Positions 16,061-25,375 of a stretch of 64,000 bases of DNA are shown piece by piece; within the stretch, counting starts at the first letter, position 1; each line of letters starts with the position of its first letter. The notes beneath the pieces are model-generated. The model had not been told where the DNA came from. It saw nothing but the letters and a program-made list of their open reading frames with translations, and made no database searches. Origin of the DNA: Candidatus Methylospira mobilis (GTDB lineage Bacteria > Pseudomonadota > Gammaproteobacteria > Methylococcales > Methylococcaceae); contig NZ_CP044205.1 of assembly GCF_009498235.1 (NCBI RefSeq), positions 4,527,389 through 4,591,388 on the forward strand. The letters are read 5' to 3'. A program made the position numbers and the translations under genes.

Positions 16061-18445
16061 ATGCAAAAGATTTTCTCACTGCTTTGCGCGCTGATAGTAA
16101 TCAGTCCGTTTTTGGGAGGATGCGAGCCTCCGGGACAACTCAGATCAAACGAGCGCTTTGGTCCGTCAGCGGTAATCAACCGCAGTACCCCGGTCCTGCT
16201 GGAAAAAACATCTGCAATCGATTACGAGCGCGATATCAAGCCGATACTGGATAGCCGTTGCGCGGTGTGTCACGGTTGCTACGATGCGCCCTGCCAGCTT
16301 AACCTGACCGCCTTTCCCGGAGTTGAGCGCGGCGCAAACAAGGCGCGCGTTTACGACGGCACGCGCCTGCTGGCCGCCAATCTGACCCGATTATTCGATG
16401 ACGGGCGCTCCGTCGGCGATTGGCGGTCGAAAGGTTTTTCCCCGGTGCTGAACGAACGCAAGCAAACGCTTTTTGTCAACACCGAAAATAGCGTGCTGGC
16501 GCGCATGCTGATGTTGAAGCATTTGAATCCGCTACCCAAAACAGACCGCTTGCCCGACAGCTTCGACTTTTCGCTGGACCGCGACAGTCAGCAGTGTCCA
16601 ACCGCTGAAGAGTTCGACCGGTTTGCCGGCGAGCATGCGCTGTGGGGGATGCCCTACGGTCTGCCCGGTTTGAAAAAAAACGAGGAAGACGCGCTGTTGC
16701 GCTGGCTCAAGGCCGGCTCTCCGTATAAACCTCCGGAGCCGCCGGGCGGCGTGTTTCAGGCGCATATCCAGCAGTGGGAGGCGTTTTTCAATGGGGACAG
16801 CTTGAAGCAGCGGCTGATGAGTCGTTATATTTTCGAACATCTGTTTCTCGCCAATCTCTATTTTGACGACGTTGCGCCGTTGAGTTATTTTCAATTGGTG
16901 CGCTCGAAAACGCCTCCCGGCGTCCCGATTGAATTGATCGCGACGCGCCGTCCGTACGACGATCCCGGCGTTGCGCGGGTATATTATCGGCTCCGGCCAT
17001 TGCCGGGCACCGTGCTTGTCAAGACGCATTTACCTTATGCGCTGAACAGCCGGCGCATGGAGAAATACCGAACCTGGTTCCTCGACAACATTTCCACCGT
17101 CAATTTCCTGCCGTCCTACCGGCCGGAAGTGGCGTCCAATCCGTTTGAGACTTTCAAGGATATTCCCGTCAACAGCCGTTACCGTTTCTTGCTGGACGAA
17201 GCGCAATTCATCGTAATGGGCTTCATGAAAGGGCCGGTATGCCGGGGTCAGGTGGCGCTGAACGTAATAGACGACCGATTTTGGGTTTTCTTTGTCGCCC
17301 CGGAGAAAAAGCTAATGCCCGAAGCCGAAGCGTTTCTGGCGCAGGAAAGCAATAATTTGCGTTTGCCCAGCGAAGAAGGCAGTGAAATCGACCCGTTGTC
17401 GTCCTGGCTGAAATATTCCGCATTGCAAAACAAATACCTTGAATCGCGCTCCGCGCGTTTGACGCGGCTGTTCAAGGAAGGAAACGGCATCAACCTGGAT
17501 TTGATCTGGAATGGCGATGGAGTCAATTCGAACGCGGCTTTGACCGTTTTTCGTAATTTCGACAGCGCTTCCGTCGTCAAGGGGTTGATAGGCGAATCGC
17601 CGAAAACGGCATGGGTGGTCGATTATACGCTGCTGGAACGCATGCATTACCTGCTGGTCGCCGGTTACGACGTATACGGCAACATCGGTCATCAGCTCGC
17701 CAGCCGGCTCTACATGGACTTTATGCGCATGGAGGCCGAATTCCATTTTCTTGGGTTTCTGCCGCAACAAGCGCGGGTGGAAGAACGCGACTACTGGTAT
17801 CGCGGCGCCAGCGACAGCGTAAAGAATTATATTTTCGGCAATCGTTACAATGTCGATTTGCAGACGGCGATACGCTATGCCGGCAATAAGCCCAAGGAAG
17901 AGTTCTTTGGCATGTTAAAACAGCGATTATCGCCGGTTCTGGATCGGCGGCACGAGATTGCCGGAGATGCGGATCAGTTTGTCGCCGAACAATTGGCGCG
18001 TCTGGTTAAAACCCCCGGTTTAAGCGCTTACTGGATGCCGGAAACCGCATTTCTTCTCGTCGAGAACGACGACGCTGCCGAAAAGAGCAAACTGATCGGT
18101 ATCTATACGCTTATCCATGATGATGCGCATAGCAATATTTCACAGCCCTTTCGGGAAAGCAACAACAGGCTTCCGGAAGAGGACCGCTTGAGTATCGCCA
18201 AAGGCATCATCGGCGCTTATCCGAATGTTTTTTTAAGGGCGCCCAAAAGCCGGCTCAGGGAGCTGGTTATCGAGATGCAGCATCTGAACAGCGAAAGCGA
18301 TTATCAAGCCTTGTTAAGTAAGTTCGGCGTTCGCAGGACTCACCCGGATTTTTGGCAAATCAGCGATAGCATGCATCGGGAGTATGGCGCGACCGATCCG
18401 GTTGAAGCCGGCTTGCTGGACTATAATCGCTATGAAAATCGTTGA
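16061..18445 (+). CDS. cti: Fatty acid cis/trans isomerase (haem-binding lipoprotein)
   Basis: 794 residues, the usual length for Cti. A lipoprotein signal ends FLGGC (Cys21), and a single haem-binding motif CAVCH lies at 67-71, as in Pseudomonas and Vibrio Cti. The rest matches the CTI family pattern, with ARVYYRLRPLPGTVLVKTHL and the ending HREYGATDPVEAGLLDYNRY. The enzyme works in the periplasm and turns cis- into trans-unsaturated fatty acids of membrane lipids without loss of the double bond, stiffening the membrane under solvent or heat stress. It stands alone, with its own start after a 200-bp gap. Together with the RND pump and hopanoid genes nearby it fits a membrane-protection repertoire. 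Confidence 0.93.
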   Translation: MQKIFSLLCALIVISPFLGGCEPPGQLRSNERFGPSAVINRSTPVLLEKTSAIDYERDIKPILDSRCAVCHGCYDAPCQLNLTAFPGVERGANKARVYDGTRLLAANLTRLFDDGRSVGDWRSKGFSPVLNERKQTLFVNTENSVLARMLMLKHLNPLPKTDRLPDSFDFSLDRDSQQCPTAEEFDRFAGEHALWGMPYGLPGLKKNEEDALLRWLKAGSPYKPPEPPGGVFQAHIQQWEAFFNGDSLKQRLMSRYIFEHLFLANLYFDDVAPLSYFQLVRSKTPPGVPIELIATRRPYDDPGVARVYYRLRPLPGTVLVKTHLPYALNSRRMEKYRTWFLDNISTVNFLPSYRPEVASNPFETFKDIPVNSRYRFLLDEAQFIVMGFMKGPVCRGQVALNVIDDRFWVFFVAPEKKLMPEAEAFLAQESNNLRLPSEEGSEIDPLSSWLKYSALQNKYLESRSARLTRLFKEGNGINLDLIWNGDGVNSNAALTVFRNFDSASVVKGLIGESPKTAWVVDYTLLERMHYLLVAGYDVYGNIGHQLASRLYMDFMRMEAEFHFLGFLPQQARVEERDYWYRGASDSVKNYIFGNRYNVDLQTAIRYAGNKPKEEFFGMLKQRLSPVLDRRHEIAGDADQFVAEQLARLVKTPGLSAYWMPETAFLLVENDDAAEKSKLIGIYTLIHDDAHSNISQPFRESNNRLPEEDRLSIAKGIIGAYPNVFLRAPKSRLRELVIEMQHLNSESDYQALLSKFGVRRTHPDFWQISDSMHREYGATDPVEAGLLDYNRYENR

Positions 18446-18597
18446 ACGCGGTCTGTAAAACTGTGGTTTATCCTGCTCGCCATAGTTTCAGCATGTTTGA
18501 AGCGCGTAGTTAAAACAATCAAAACCTCGATTCAATGAGTCAAGCTGGTTTAGAATAGCAGGTTTGTTCACATCAGGAATGGATGGTGGTAGTCGTT

Positions 18598-21500
18598 ATG
18601 AACACATCGAATAAGAATCTGCCGGCGGAAACCAGCGCGGCGCAACTGACACTGGGCATCCCCGGCTTTGCTTATGCCGATTTGTACGACAGCGCGCGTT
18701 TGCAGGATTTAACGGCGGTTTTCAACGCCAGAACGCAGGCGAATGATCCGGACGGTTATCAGGCGCTGGAAGACTACCGCTGTTCGGGCGGCGAAGGACT
18801 TACTCCGGAACAAATTTCGGAAGTCATCGTCCGCGTGGCGCCGCATGTCGGCGATTTTATCGCGGAACTGTTTCAGGTACGTGACGTGCGTGCGGAACAA
18901 CAAGCCGAAACTCAAGCCGAGTTCGATAGCATTTTTGCGTTTCGCACAGAGATTGTCGGCAAGCTGGCCGCTCGCTTCAAGGGCGTCGACATCAGTTCCT
19001 GGCACATCGACACGCTACGCAGGCAGTTCAAAGACATCAGCGCGGCATTGATTCCGCTGGCGCAGCGCGATGCCGATCTCGAAAAAGCGGTTGCCGCACT
19101 CGCGCTACAGATTCATTTGCTGGTCTCGATGGAAACACCGGATGCGGACGCGATCGCCAAGCTACGCCACGCATTGAGCGTATCCACCGATATGCGCGAG
19201 CTTTCCGCGCTGGACGATGCCGCGCTGCTGGGTACTCTTCATGACCTGATATTGCGCTGGAGCTACGCGGCTACCCAGGATAATGCGCTGAAACACGATG
19301 TAAGCGATTGGGTCAGTTTCAAAACGCCGGAAAAAACCGATTTCAATCATCTGGTCGAACACGAAACCATTGAACGCGGCGGCTACAAGGCCTGGGGCGT
19401 CGCGCCGGAGCACCAGCGCCGCCGCGACGGCTTTGCGTTGACCGATCCGCGCTTTCCACTGCGCAAGGTGCTATACGAAGTCGATCATTGTATCTATTGC
19501 CATGACCGCGACACGGATTCCTGCTCCAAGGGCATGCGCAACAAGAAAGACGGCAGCTTCAAGACCAATCCGCTCGGCGTCACCAACAGCGGCTGTCCGC
19601 TGGAAGAAAAAATTTCCGAGATGCATGTGCTGAAGCGCAGAGGCGACAATATCGCCGCGCTGGCAATCGTCGCCATAGACAACCCGATGTGTCCCGGCAC
19701 CGGCCACCGCATCTGCAACGATTGCATGAGGGGCTGCATTTACCAGAAAACCGAGCCGGTCAACATACCCCAGATCGAAACCAATGTGTTGACTTCCGTG
19801 CTGTTCATGCCGTGGGGCTTTGAAATCTACAGTCTGCTGACGCGCTGGAATCCGCTTAACGTCAAACGTCCCGTTGCTCTTGCCTATAACGGCAAAAACG
19901 TACTGGTGGCCGGCATGGGGCCGGCAGGCTACACGCTGTCGCATTACCTGCTGAACGAAGGCTTCGGCGTAGTAGGTATCGACGGTCTTAAAATCGAGCC
20001 GCTGCCGCCCGAACTGGTCGGCAACGCCGATACCCCGCCGCGCCCGGTTTTCGATTTCAACGAACTGTACGAAGATCTGGACAAGCGCGTGATGCTGGGT
20101 TTCGGCGGCGTAGCCGAATACGGCATCACCGTGCGCTGGGATAAAAACTTCCTGAAAGTGATTTATCTGAACCTGCTGCGCCGCGCCGCGTTCCGTTGCT
20201 ATGGCGGCGTGCGTTTCGGCGGTACCCTGACAGTGAACGAAGCATGGGACATCGGCTTTGATCATATTGCGATTGCGTCCGGGGCGGGCAAACCGACCGT
20301 CATCGACCTGAAAAATAATCTGACGAGAGGCATACGTAAAGCGTCTGATTTCCTGATGGCGCTGCAACTGAGCGGCGCGGCCAAGGAATCGACTTTGGCC
20401 AATCTTCAGGTACGGCTGCCGGCAGGCGTGATCGGCGGCGGTCTGACTGCGATCGATACCGCCACCGAGCTGCTGGCCTATTACCCGGTGCAGGTGGAAA
20501 AAATTCTGCACCGCTATCAAAAACTGGTAGGAGTGTACGGCGAGGACAGCGTGCGCGCAAATTATGACAGCGAGGAATTGCTGATACTGGATGAGTTTTT
20601 GGGACACGGCCGCGTTATTCAGGACGAACGCGCTCGCGCAGCCGCTGCCGGCGAAAAGCCGCATTTCCAGCCCTTGCTGGCGCAATGGGGCGGCGTCACG
20701 ATGTTTTACCGCAAAGGCATCAAGGACTCGCCCGCCTACCGGCAAAACCACGAGGAAATCGCCGAAGCGCTGGATGAAGGCATCTGGCTGGCGGAAGGCA
20801 TGAGTCCGCTCGAAGCTTTGGAAGATCAGTACGGACATCTGTCGGCTGTCGTATTCGAAACGTTGGAGGAGCAGGAGGGCCGCTGGCGTAAAACCGGGGA
20901 GCGGGAAATAGCGTTGCGCAGCCTGTTCGTCGCGGCGGGCACTTCGCCCAATACCATCTACGAAAGCGAACATCCGGACACCTTCGTGATGGATAAAAAA
21001 TTCTATCAACGCCATGAACCGCAAATCACTGCGGAAGGATACGTGCTGGCGGCTACGGCCGATCGCACCGAACCAAAAATCGGCAAACCGGCGCCTTTCA
21101 CTTCTTATCAGCGCAATGGCCGCTACATCACTTTTTACGGCGACAATCATCCGGTCTACGCCGGCAACGTGGTCAAGGCCATGGCCAGCGCCAAACACGG
21201 CTATCCTTATATCGTCGACCTGTTCGCCAGGGTGCTTGCCGCACAGAACGATGAGGGACAGGCCGAACGCGACAAGGCGCTTACCTGTTTTCAGCAGCAT
21301 CTCGACTCCGCGCTACGCGCGCAGATTGTTTCCATTACCCGGCTAACGCCGACCATAATCGAGGTGCTGGTGAAAGCGCCGCTGGCGGCCAAACACTTCC
21401 GGCCGGGCCAGTTCTACCGGGTACAGAACTACGAAGCGCTGGCGCCGGTGCGCGAAGGCACGGTTTTAGCCACCGAGGGATTGGCGTTGACCGGAGCCTG

Positions 21501-22296
21501 GGTAGACAAGGAGCACGGCCTGATTTCGCTGATTACGCTGGAAATGGGCAGTTCCTCGCGGCTGCTGGCGACCTGGAACCCCGGCGACGCGCTGGTGGTG
21601 ATGGGGGTAACCGGCACGCCGACCGACATCCCGTCGGGCCAGACCGTGCTGCTGCTCGGCGGCGGCCTCGGCAATGCCGTGCTGTTTTCGATAGGCAAGG
21701 CTCTGCGCACGGCGGGCAATCAGGTTATCTACTTCGCCGGTTATCGCAGCAGCGAAGACGTATTCAAGGCGGAAGAAATCGAAGCCGCTTCGGATCTTAT
21801 TGTATGGTCGGTCGATAATCGTCCCGGTAATACTGCGATCACGCCGACACGGCTTCAGGATAAAACCTTCGTCGGCAATATCGTCGAAGCGATGCTGGCT
21901 TATGCGCGCGGCGAGCTCGGCGCTACGCCTATCCATCTGGATGATGTCGATCACATCGTCGTCATCGGTTCCGACCGCATGATGGCGGCGGTCAAGGAAG
22001 CGCGCCGAGGGGTTCTGGCGCCCTACATCAAACCGCATCATGCCGCCATCGGTTCGATCAACTCGCCGATGCAATGCATGATGAAAGGCGTTTGCGCTCA
22101 GTGCCTGTGCAAACATATCGATCCTGAAACCGGCGCGGAAAGCTTTGTTTATTCCTGCAACAACCAGGATCAGGATTTGGACAGGGTAGACTTTCCGAAT
22201 CTGCATGCGCGCCTGAGACAGAACTCTGTGCAGGAAAAGCTGTCTTCCTTATGGCTGAACTATTTGCTGAGCAGCAAAAAATTGGAAACGGCATAA
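18598..22296 (+). CDS. Large iron-sulfur flavoprotein: GltD-like core fused to a PyrK/FNR-like reductase
   Basis: About 1,232 residues from ATG 18598 (ATG 18583 is an alternative). A helical N-terminal region (about 1-280) has no assigned function. It is followed by cysteine clusters HCIYCHDRDTDSC (about 297-309) and CPGTGHRICNDCMRGC (about 364-379), as in GltD-type ferredoxin domains. An FAD fold VLVAGMGPAGYTLSHYLL (about 434) and a second dinucleotide fold GVIGGGLTAIDTATELL (about 610) come next. The last 320 residues resemble an FNR/PyrK reductase (HFRPGQFYRVQNYE near 930, LLLGGGLGNAVLF near 1018) ending in a 2Fe-2S-type cluster CMMKGVCAQCLC near 1160. It should move electrons between NAD(P)H, flavins and iron-sulfur centres. 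The physiological partner is unknown, and nothing nearby identifies a pathway. Confidence 0.82.
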   Translation: MNTSNKNLPAETSAAQLTLGIPGFAYADLYDSARLQDLTAVFNARTQANDPDGYQALEDYRCSGGEGLTPEQISEVIVRVAPHVGDFIAELFQVRDVRAEQQAETQAEFDSIFAFRTEIVGKLAARFKGVDISSWHIDTLRRQFKDISAALIPLAQRDADLEKAVAALALQIHLLVSMETPDADAIAKLRHALSVSTDMRELSALDDAALLGTLHDLILRWSYAATQDNALKHDVSDWVSFKTPEKTDFNHLVEHETIERGGYKAWGVAPEHQRRRDGFALTDPRFPLRKVLYEVDHCIYCHDRDTDSCSKGMRNKKDGSFKTNPLGVTNSGCPLEEKISEMHVLKRRGDNIAALAIVAIDNPMCPGTGHRICNDCMRGCIYQKTEPVNIPQIETNVLTSVLFMPWGFEIYSLLTRWNPLNVKRPVALAYNGKNVLVAGMGPAGYTLSHYLLNEGFGVVGIDGLKIEPLPPELVGNADTPPRPVFDFNELYEDLDKRVMLGFGGVAEYGITVRWDKNFLKVIYLNLLRRAAFRCYGGVRFGGTLTVNEAWDIGFDHIAIASGAGKPTVIDLKNNLTRGIRKASDFLMALQLSGAAKESTLANLQVRLPAGVIGGGLTAIDTATELLAYYPVQVEKILHRYQKLVGVYGEDSVRANYDSEELLILDEFLGHGRVIQDERARAAAAGEKPHFQPLLAQWGGVTMFYRKGIKDSPAYRQNHEEIAEALDEGIWLAEGMSPLEALEDQYGHLSAVVFETLEEQEGRWRKTGEREIALRSLFVAAGTSPNTIYESEHPDTFVMDKKFYQRHEPQITAEGYVLAATADRTEPKIGKPAPFTSYQRNGRYITFYGDNHPVYAGNVVKAMASAKHGYPYIVDLFARVLAAQNDEGQAERDKALTCFQQHLDSALRAQIVSITRLTPTIIEVLVKAPLAAKHFRPGQFYRVQNYEALAPVREGTVLATEGLALTGAWVDKEHGLISLITLEMGSSSRLLATWNPGDALVVMGVTGTPTDIPSGQTVLLLGGGLGNAVLFSIGKALRTAGNQVIYFAGYRSSEDVFKAEEIEAASDLIVWSVDNRPGNTAITPTRLQDKTFVGNIVEAMLAYARGELGATPIHLDDVDHIVVIGSDRMMAAVKEARRGVLAPYIKPHHAAIGSINSPMQCMMKGVCAQCLCKHIDPETGAESFVYSCNNQDQDLDRVDFPNLHARLRQNSVQEKLSSLWLNYLLSSKKLETA

Positions 22297-22382
22297 GGTT
22301 TTCCTTCGTTGTACAGTCCCGCAGAATAGGCATACATCTACACATCCTGCGGGACTGCCAAACCAGCCAGGAGTTTGGGGCT

Positions 22383-22916
22383 ATGGAACAATTTGAGAAT
22401 GACGATGAGGGATACGCGTTCGCGGAACGGCCCAACAAGTCGGCCAACAAACGCGAATGTCTGGAGATGGAGGCCTTGGGCGAAGAGCTGACGGCGTTAA
22501 CGCACGATCGGCTAATGAGCCTGGACTTGCCGGAAAAGCTGCTGAGCGCGGTACAGGAAGCGCAAAAAATCAGCCATGGCAGCGCCAGAAAACGCCAGCG
22601 CAAATTCATCGGCAAACTGCTGCGCAACACCGAGGTTGAGCCCATTCAGGCCCGGCTGGCGCATTACAAACAACTCAGCGCACTCTCGATCCACGATCAG
22701 CACCGCGTCGAACACTGGCGCGACAAGCTCGTCGCCGGGGACAACAGCGCAGTCAACGAACTGCTGGAAAGCTGGCCGGAAGCAGACCGTCAGAAAGTTC
22801 GTCAATTAGCGCAGGATGCAAAAAAAGAACAGGCGCTTGCCGCGCCTCCGAAGTCCGCGCGCTTATTGTTCCGGTACCTGCGCGAAATCATGTTACAGTC
22901 TGAAGATGAAGCGTAG
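22383..22916 (+). CDS. darP: Dual-action ribosomal maturation protein DarP (YjgA/DUF615)
   Basis: 177 residues from ATG 22383, chosen because AGGAG lies upstream and the product then starts MEQFENDDEGYAFAERPNKS like other YjgA proteins. An all-helical, Arg/Lys-rich body contains KISHGSARKRQRKFIGKLLR and HRVEHWRDKLVAGD, the family signature. The protein associates with 50S ribosomal precursors and helps late assembly of the peptidyl transferase centre. The gene follows the large flavoprotein gene by 86 bp and probably has no functional link to it. Confidence 0.88.
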   Translation: MEQFENDDEGYAFAERPNKSANKRECLEMEALGEELTALTHDRLMSLDLPEKLLSAVQEAQKISHGSARKRQRKFIGKLLRNTEVEPIQARLAHYKQLSALSIHDQHRVEHWRDKLVAGDNSAVNELLESWPEADRQKVRQLAQDAKKEQALAAPPKSARLLFRYLREIMLQSEDEA

Positions 22917-22966
22917 AGGAAGCACTTGTTTGTTCAAGCTTACTATTTAACTGTCAATCATTAAAG

Positions 22967-23074
22967 GTAACTATTCAGCCAACGGAACCTGCACGGGTTT
23001 TCGGCGGAAAATGTTGTAGGAGCGGGCTAAAGCCCGCTCCTACACAGACAAGGCAACGGTAGCTGAATAGTTAC
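22967..23074. repeat. MITE-like element with GTAACTATTCAGC ends and a central REP hairpin
   Basis: Perfect 13-bp terminal inverted repeats GTAACTATTCAGC (22967-22979) and GCTGAATAGTTAC (23062-23074) enclose 108 bp without coding capacity. The centre carries the REP-like palindrome TGTAGGAGCGGGCT/AGCCCGCTCCTACA (23015-23044). Related elements or ends occur at 56907-57112, 36050-36075, 39185-39197 and 58054-58066. The phrase GGTTTTCGGCGGAAAA (22996-23011) also recurs at 63289-63304. Confidence 0.7.
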
Positions 23075-23147
23075 GGATTTTGTTTGAATGCCTGAGAGTA
23101 GTTCAGTACGCCCCTAACTTAATCCCAAATACAGAACGAAAGCGCCT

Positions 23148-24821
23148 ATGATTTTAACGACACTCAAAACGCCTGCAACTTTACTCGGTTATCTGCTGTT
23201 GCTGGCTGCAGCGTTTAATTGCAACGCCGAATCTTCGCAGCCGGCCGGCAATACTGAATCCGCCGGCATACAATCGCTGGTCGGCGAAGGCGTTCATCCC
23301 GGGCTGCACTGGGGTAAGTTCCCTGATTATCAGGCTCCGCTTAAGCAACTTTACGAAGGCAACGGCTATCAGCCGCTGTGGACTCAAAACGGAAAAGGGA
23401 CGGCCCAAGCCAAGGCGATGATTGCCAGTCTGGAAACGGCGCATACGCGCGGTTTGAACAACGAGGATTACGATGCAGCCGTGCTGGGCAAATGGCTGAA
23501 CGAACTCGAGGTCGACAAGGACCCGGCTGCCGCGCCGCAAAAAAGCGCATCCTTTGACGTAGCCCTCAGTTTGATGAGCATGCGCTACGCCTCCAATGTG
23601 TACGTAGGCCGCATCAATCCTCGTCATGTGAATTTTGGCCTGGATATCGAACCGAAAAAGCTCGATCTGCCGGCCATGGTCAAGCAGCTAGCCGCAAGCA
23701 GTAATCCCGATGAAATCATCGCCGGCCTGGAACCCAAGCTGCATCTGTACAGGCTGCTGAAAAATGCGCTGCATTCATTTGATGGACGCTCGTTGTCGAC
23801 AACCAGCCCCGCGATCAATCTGCCGGCAAAATTTTCTCCCGGCGATCAGCATCCCGACGTATTAAAACTACGCCAGCTACTGCTCGAGGAAAAAGACAAC
23901 AATCATTCCGAAGTGTACGACGACCAGCTGGCCGAGCGCGTCAAGGATTTTCAGCGCCATAACGGACTGGCGGCGGACGGCGTGATCGGTAAAGGTACGC
24001 AGGCGCAATTGAATATTTCGCCGGCAGGCAAACTCAAGCAGATTCAGCTCAGCATGGAACGTCTGCGCTGGCTGCCCGATCGGCTGGACGGGCGTTACAT
24101 CATCGTCAACATCCCCTCCTTCGAGCTGTTCGGTTTCGATGCCAACGACGCGAAACCGGCCCTGACCATGAATGTGATCGTCGGCGAAGCCATAGACGGA
24201 CGCAACACGCCGGTGTTTCATTCGGATATGACTTACATGAATTTCCGGCCTTACTGGAATGTACCCTATAAAATTGCCGCCAAGGAGTATCTGCCGAAAC
24301 TGCTGAACAATCCCGGCTATCTGGAGCGCAACAACATGGAGCTGGTATCCAATCTTGCGCCCGGTTCCGCCGTCTATCAGCCCAGCCTGGACAATATCGA
24401 AATGCTGGCCAGCGGCGAAGTCAAGCTCAGACAGAAGCCCGGCCCCAAAAATGCGCTGGGACTGGTCAAGTTCGCGTTTCCCAACAATAACAATGTCTAC
24501 CTGCACAGCACGCCGACGCCCAGCCTGTTCAAGAAGTCGAGGCGCGATTTCAGCCACGGCTGCATTCGTGTCGAGCGTCCGTCCGACCTTGCCGAGTATG
24601 TGCTGAAAGAACAAAGCGAATGGAGCCGGGAAAAAATAGATGAAGCGATGAACGGCGACAAAACCCGCACCGTCACGCTGAAGACGCCGATCCCGGTTTA
24701 CATTTTCTACGCCACCGCGCTGGCTGAGGAAAACGGCGAAGTTCGCTATTTCCAGGATATTTACGGCCATGATCAGATATTGCAGGACTTGCTGGCGCGC
24801 GGTTTTCCATACCCGCCATAA
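23148..24821 (+). CDS. Murein L,D-transpeptidase, YcbB/LdtD family
   Basis: 557 residues with a signal peptide (about 1-27). A YcbB-type scaffold domain follows (LYEGNGYQPLWTQNGKGTAQ near 70), then a peptidoglycan-binding domain (FQRHNGLAADGVIGKGTQAQ near 270) and a YkuD catalytic domain. The catalytic motif is YLHSTPTP followed by SHGCIRVERP, with Cys at about 472. The enzyme makes 3-3 cross-links between peptidoglycan stem peptides in the periplasm and typically supports the wall under envelope stress. It has its own 5' gap, with the MITE-like element upstream. Length and domain order are normal for the family. Confidence 0.93.
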   Translation: MILTTLKTPATLLGYLLLLAAAFNCNAESSQPAGNTESAGIQSLVGEGVHPGLHWGKFPDYQAPLKQLYEGNGYQPLWTQNGKGTAQAKAMIASLETAHTRGLNNEDYDAAVLGKWLNELEVDKDPAAAPQKSASFDVALSLMSMRYASNVYVGRINPRHVNFGLDIEPKKLDLPAMVKQLAASSNPDEIIAGLEPKLHLYRLLKNALHSFDGRSLSTTSPAINLPAKFSPGDQHPDVLKLRQLLLEEKDNNHSEVYDDQLAERVKDFQRHNGLAADGVIGKGTQAQLNISPAGKLKQIQLSMERLRWLPDRLDGRYIIVNIPSFELFGFDANDAKPALTMNVIVGEAIDGRNTPVFHSDMTYMNFRPYWNVPYKIAAKEYLPKLLNNPGYLERNNMELVSNLAPGSAVYQPSLDNIEMLASGEVKLRQKPGPKNALGLVKFAFPNNNNVYLHSTPTPSLFKKSRRDFSHGCIRVERPSDLAEYVLKEQSEWSREKIDEAMNGDKTRTVTLKTPIPVYIFYATALAEENGEVRYFQDIYGHDQILQDLLARGFPYPP

Positions 24822-24855
24822 TCAAAAGCTTTGCATGCTGTTCATTCATATGGCT

Positions 24856-24885
24856 CGTCATACCGGCATGGATTGCCGGTATCCA
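24856..24885. repeat. Short palindromic repeat (CGTCATaCCGGCA type)
   Basis: ATACCGGCA and TGCCGGTAT form a 9-bp stem with a TGGAT loop (24860-24882). It follows the L,D-transpeptidase gene and resembles the repeat at 6191-6221. It may act as a weak transcription end. Confidence 0.6.
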
Positions 24886-24981
24886 ATCGACAAGGATGTA
24901 ACTCCGAAGCCATCCCTTCGGTTTCCGCTCAGGGCAAGTCGCTCAGGCTAGGCCATGACGTCTCGGTCCCGGCATTCCCCT

Positions 24982-25052
24982 TCGGCATGGACGCGCTCGA
25001 CCGCGCTCGGGTTGTTGCCTTTGGCCCGGAACAGCTGGAAGAAACCGCTCGG
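24982..25052 (-). pseudogene. Isolated haoA fragment
   Basis: On the minus strand these 71 bases encode GFFQLFRAKGNNPSAVERVH, matching the haoA product (GFFQLFWAKGNNPSAVERVH). Compared directly, the DNA differs from 28795-28865 at only five positions. Nothing else of haoA is present on either side, so this is a dispersed fragment or the relic of a duplicated copy, lying 3.7 kb from the intact gene in the same orientation. Confidence 0.75.
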
Positions 25053-25086
25053 CCAGCCGCCTACATACCGGAAAGGCTATGCCCGG

Positions 25087-25330
25087 CTAAATATCAGGGA
25101 TATCGGCGTTTGGCATACATAGCGTCAGTGGGTCATCAAGAATAGGAACAAACCCAAATCGCGCGTAATACTTTGCCAGACCATCATCCTTTTCATCGAC
25201 AAACAAGAAACTGCCGCCAATTAAGTTGAACGCAACTTTCGCCTGACGCACAGCATAGACAACGAGAAGTTCGCCAAGGTTCTCCACGACTACGTGCGGC
25301 ATGCGGCAATGAGAAAATATGAAAAAAGAG
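25087..25330 (-). pseudogene. Fragment of a GNAT acetyltransferase (TacT-like toxin)
   Basis: The frame ends in DEKDDGLAKYYARFGFVPIL followed by DDPLTLCMP, the C-terminal signature of GNAT acetyltransferases of the TacT/DUF1778-linked toxin group. Upstream LGELLVVYAVRQA resembles the acetyl-CoA-binding helix region with the glycines degraded. The N-terminal half and any antitoxin gene are missing. The frame overlaps the 5' end of the divergent PilZ gene, so upstream sequence has been replaced. Confidence 0.55.
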
Positions 25331-25375
25331 TAGTATATTGACCGACCCTGTTTAAATTTCAAACGCGAAGAACAC

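Noticed and set aside
19471-21300. A 609-codon frame on the minus strand inside the large flavoprotein gene
   Set aside because: It mirrors the codon pattern of the real gene, has no domain, signal or ribosome site, and the plus-strand product has clear cofactor motifs throughout.
24831-25145. 104-codon plus-strand frame after the L,D-transpeptidase gene
   Set aside because: It reads antisense through the haoA fragment and a palindromic repeat, so it is a chance frame.
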